NCBI RefSeq assembly: GCF_000142805.1
Contig: NC_013082.1
Location: 992,001-1,056,000, forward strand
From: Lachancea thermotolerans CBS 6340
Lineage: Eukaryota > Ascomycota > Saccharomycetes > Saccharomycetales > Saccharomycetaceae
Direction: 5' to 3'
Length of the DNA stretch: 64,000 nucleotides
Shown: one piece after another, positions 63,444-64,000 of the stretch
Position numbering within the stretch: the first letter of the stretch is position 1
Layout: each line of letters starts with the position of its first letter
The notes under the pieces: generated by a model
Seen by the model: the letters and a program-made list of their open reading frames with translations, nothing else
What the model was told of the DNA's origin: nothing
Database searches by the model: none
Made by a program: the position numbers and the translations under genes

Positions 63444-64000
63444 CTAGACTTCGCAGAAAAGCTTTTTGAAAGGAGTGAGTTGATAGAGGTAGTCGAAGCT
63501 TGGCCGAGCCTCAACTTGGTCAAGGTCAAAAACCGCACACTGTTCTACGACGAGGACAGGGACAACGGGCACGCGCGGGTCTAATGGTATGCTAAGTGAC
63601 CACTGAGTGTAGGCTTCGTGGACGGGGAGATACTTTAGCGTTCCGGAGCCAATTAGAAGTATAGTGTTCACCGTCTTTGCTGTGATTCGTATAGAATTAA
63701 GGCGCTCGAACGCGGACACGCATTGGGGCGTAAACTCAACTAAGGATGCGGCAGTTATTATCTCTGCCCGATGCGAATACCGCAAACTTCTCGACCCTGT
63801 GAAAGTTCGTAATCTTCAAGAAATGACGCCTGTTTAGCAGAATTTCTGATTTAAATGGCACATGGCCGTGCAGCTTGGCCAGGGGCGGTACGAAATTAGG
63901 AACCGCAGGCCATATAGGGAGAGGAGCATGCTCCTTCATGACTGCGAGTACGTCTGACAGGATCCATTCACGCAAAAAAACAGATTCATTTTGCTTCTCT
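63444..64000 (-). CDS. EST3: EST3 (partial), telomerase subunit with +1 programmed frameshift
   Basis: The telomerase-associated OB-fold protein Est3 (S. cerevisiae YIL009C-A, 181 aa). The start is beyond the window edge; about 86 codons of the zero frame run from the edge to 63742 (SVFLREWILSDVLAVMKEHA ... FLKITNFHRVEKFAVFASGR). That frame stops at 63736-63738. Directly before it is CTT-AGT-TGA, the same slip site as in S. cerevisiae EST3; skipping the A at 63741 gives CTT-GTT-GAG and continues as RILVEFTPQCVSAFERLNSI to a stop at 63444, giving 98 more residues. S. cerevisiae reads QILVEFSQECVSNFERTHN here. Neighbours DOT5 (YIL010W) as in S. cerevisiae. The frame break is therefore a programmed shift and not a mutation. 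Confidence 0.9.

Noticed and set aside
63736-63785. Frame break in EST3 as a mutation or sequencing error
   Set aside because: The break sits exactly at a CTT-AGT-T slip site known in EST3, and the joined protein aligns across it.

Overview
The window is nuclear DNA of a budding yeast (Saccharomycotina, family Saccharomycetaceae) that did not pass through the whole-genome duplication, most likely a Lachancea-like species. The evidence is gene content, mostly intronless compact genes, tRNA sequences nearly identical to those of S. cerevisiae, and above all gene order. From the left edge to about 40 kb the genes alternate between two S. cerevisiae sister regions: chromosome XVI right arm (MRL1, OPY2, TKL1, LTP1, NOT5, MRD1, RPC40, GLD1, RPN7) and chromosome VII right arm (TPC1, RRP46, VAS1, DRN1, DBF2, PRP31, UTP22, NNF2, CTT1). 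The right end (CUB1, DOT5, APM1, EST3) alternates between chromosomes XVI and IX in the same way. This is the ancestral order before duplicate loss.

Layout. 0-5 kb is a GC-rich block with MRL1, a small unknown ORF, a tRNA-Glu, a START-like (DUF3074-type) gene and OPY2. 5-12 kb holds TKL1, LTP1, NOT5 and TPC1. 12-31 kb is dense with RNA and ribosome biogenesis genes (RRP46, VAS1, MRD1, DRN1, PRP31, RPC40, UTP22) plus the mitotic-exit kinase DBF2/DBF20 and GLD1. 31-41 kb has NNF2, CTT1, RPN7, a p24 cargo receptor and three tRNAs. 41.3-45.9 kb is a low-density stretch with one intact DUF1963 gene and decayed copies of it. 46-53 kb has SPO11, AIM17, PET127, ANY1 and ADI1, with tRNA-Pro and initiator tRNA-Met. 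54-64 kb has tRNA-Thr, GAS5, a HapX-like bZIP gene (YAP5/YAP7), a WSC wall sensor, CUB1, DOT5, APM1 and a partial EST3 at the edge.

How the genes work together. RRP46 (exosome), MRD1 and UTP22 (SSU processome) and RPC40 (Pol I and III subunit) belong to one ribosome-biogenesis programme, and each has an RRPE-like sequence in its promoter, three of them with PAC-like elements beside it. OPY2, GAS5 and the WSC protein act in cell-wall and osmostress sensing. RPN7 carries a PACE site. 

Highlights: a probable programmed +1 frameshift in EST3; a short 5' intron in DRN1 that has to be spliced to give the gene an AUG; remnants of DUF1963 copies; a bZIP protein combining a Hap4L motif, a basic region and a Cys-rich motif, with a TTACGTAA palindrome before its own start; and an acidic tail on DOT5. 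I saw no intact transposon, LTR element or CRISPR array. All identifications come from memory of protein families and S. cerevisiae sequences; no search was run.
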